Shown: in pieces, positions 63,152-64,000 of the stretch | How the letters are laid out: every line of letters begins with the position of its first letter | How positions within the stretch are numbered: the stretch's first letter is position 1 | From: Maritimibacter sp. | Lineage (GTDB): Bacteria; Pseudomonadota; Alphaproteobacteria; Rhodobacterales; Rhodobacteraceae | Assembly (NCBI GenBank): GCA_017792445.1 | Contig: CP051232.1 | Location: 1,922,001-1,986,000, forward strand | Length of the DNA stretch: 64,000 nt | Direction: 5' to 3' | The notes under the pieces: generated by a model | What the model was told of the DNA's origin: nothing | Databases searched by the model: none | The model's input: the letters and a program-made list of their open reading frames with translations, nothing else | Translations under genes and position numbers: made by a program

Positions 63152-63649
63152 ATGCTTCTTGAGATCCTGTACGGAACGGCCCTTATCCTTGTCACGACAC
63201 TGCTCGGGCTTGCGGCGATGCCGTTCTTTGACCGTCTGGCAGAACGCGCCACCGCGGACGAGGCGGTGCGGCACGGGCCCGGCTGGCTGATCCTTCAGGT
63301 CTGCTTTTCGGTCGTCTGGCTGCTGACGCTGATCCTGCTGTCGTGCTGGTTCTGGTCGCTGCTGCTGGTCCACCTCGATCTGTTCGAGACGGTGGACGAG
63401 GCGATGTACTTCTCGCTGGTGGCTTTCACGACCGTCGGGTTCGGCGACGTGGTCCTGCCGGAAGAGTGGGCGATCCTGTCGGGAATGCTGGCGATCAACG
63501 GGTTGTTCATGGCCGCGCTGCTGACCGGGGCTTTCGTGGATCTCGTGCGAAAGGTGCGGTCGGTTCAGGCGTTGATGCTGAAGCGCCGGCACGAAAGGCA
63601 GGCCGCGGAAAGCGCACGGCCGGCCCCGAAGGACCGGCCGGACGACTGA
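63152..63649 (+). CDS. Two-helix potassium channel-like protein
   Basis: 165 residues. Three hydrophobic segments, with the selectivity filter 'TTVGFGDVVLP' after a pore helix ('EAMYFSLVAF'), as in two-TM Ion_trans_2 channels. The first segment may be an extra helix. The C-terminal 40 residues are basic and Pro/Arg-rich and cytoplasmic; no RCK/TrkA-N domain follows. The 3' end contains a hairpin CGGCCGG...CCGGCCG (63617-63640). Confidence 0.85.
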   Translation: MLLEILYGTALILVTTLLGLAAMPFFDRLAERATADEAVRHGPGWLILQVCFSVVWLLTLILLSCWFWSLLLVHLDLFETVDEAMYFSLVAFTTVGFGDVVLPEEWAILSGMLAINGLFMAALLTGAFVDLVRKVRSVQALMLKRRHERQAAESARPAPKDRPDD

Positions 63650-63665
63650 CCCGTAAAGGGTGATC

Positions 63666-64000
63666 TCAGTTGATAAGACCCGCGTGGACCATCGCGTCGC
63701 GCATGAGCTGCTTGGTGCCGTCGGTCAGGTCGACCAGCGGAGAGCGGACGCTGTCGTTGCACATGCCCAGCACCGACAGGCCGAACTTGGCGCCGCACAG
63801 GCCGGGCTCGGTGAAGATCGCCTTGTGCAGCGGCATCAGCCGGTCCTGAATCGTCAGTGCGGTGGCGTAGTCTCCGGCAAGGCAGGCTTCCTGCAACTCG
63901 GCACACAGTTTCGGCGCCACGTTCGCGGTGACCGAGATGCAGCCGATGCCGCCCTGAGCGTTGAAGCCATGGGCCGTGGCGTCCTCGCCCGAGACCTGCA
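63666..64000 (-). CDS. dapA: 4-Hydroxy-tetrahydrodipicolinate synthase (3' part)
   Basis: About 111 codons are visible, the C-terminal third; the rest lies beyond the window. '[32 protein letters not shown]' region (in part) matches DapA near its active site and C-terminus. It condenses pyruvate with aspartate semialdehyde in lysine and diaminopimelate synthesis. Convergent with the channel gene. Confidence 0.93.
   Translation of the reverse strand, partial: QVSGEDATAHGFNAQGGIGCISVTANVAPKLCAELQEACLAGDYATALTIQDRLMPLHKAIFTEPGLCGAKFGLSVLGMCNDSVRSPLVDLTDGTKQLMRDAMVHAGLIN

Overview
The window looks like chromosome from a GC-rich alphaproteobacterium of the Rhodobacteraceae / Roseobacter group. 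The support is gene content (a fla1-type flagellar block, ubiE-ubiB, DUF2794 and DUF6478 proteins, smpB next to dapA, the glutathione-dependent formaldehyde pathway), very high GC, frequent 1-4 bp stop/start overlaps, frequent GTG and TTG starts, and a GTTC-N7-GTTC LexA box of the type known from Rhodobacter. No tRNA, rRNA, CRISPR array, insertion sequence or prophage was found. Nearly all of it is ordinary core chromosome, about 76 protein genes packed tightly, with only two gaps over 300 bp.

Layout. 1-3.2 kb: flagellar genes (FlgN-like and rod-binding protein leftward; fliK and flgD rightward). 3.2-6.3 kb: ubiE-ubiB and a beta-carbonic anhydrase. 6.4-9.1 kb: a degenerate Hpt-like protein, M17 aminopeptidase and NlpC/P60 hydrolase. 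9.1-11.4 kb: two membrane glycosyltransferase genes that together could make, flip and use a polyprenyl-phosphate sugar. 11.8-13.8 kb: DUF2794 and an imuB standing alone behind a LexA box. 14-24.4 kb: cytochrome c', formaldehyde detoxification genes (frmA and, 7 kb on, fghA), zapE-thpR, transporters, ornithine cyclodeaminase and an Anp1-like glycosyltransferase. 24.5-28.9 kb: iron exporter mbfA with an Irr (ICE) box, TetR, NYN nuclease, peroxiredoxin, FAD reductase. 28.9-38.5 kb: rsmD, HAD, two LysR genes, SDR, map, sfsA, a MoCF protein, two acyltransferase-type genes and an OmpA-like protein.

38.8-49.9 kb: VanZ-like protein, two unknown genes (one DUF6478), lipoprotein, CPBP protease, accD-folC, benE, mscS-phhB-FemAB-like operon, GDPD-RidA. 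50-53.2 kb: a type I secretion ABC transporter and adaptor with no visible substrate. 53.3-56.9 kb: mlaA-mlaC and a class A PBP. 57.2-58.9 kb: glnK-amtB. 59.0-62.5 kb: a sulfur block (rhodanese, persulfide-dioxygenase-like MBL protein, aspartate/tyrosine-type aminotransferase, mercaptopyruvate sulfurtransferase). 62.5-64 kb: smpB, an ion channel and the 3' end of dapA.

The most interesting signals are (i) the sulfur block, whose first operon carries a 9-bp inverted repeat with an ATTC-N8-GAAT core, the form bound by the persulfide sensors SqrR/BigR, and whose four enzymes could form a cysteine-to-sulfite route; (ii) a perfect ICE/Irr box directly at the mbfA start; (iii) an orphan, apparently LexA-controlled imuB; (iv) an Hpt-like protein without its phosphorylatable histidine; and (v) several strong palindromes with no assigned function. 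I did not see a clearly new multi-gene defence or mobile system here.
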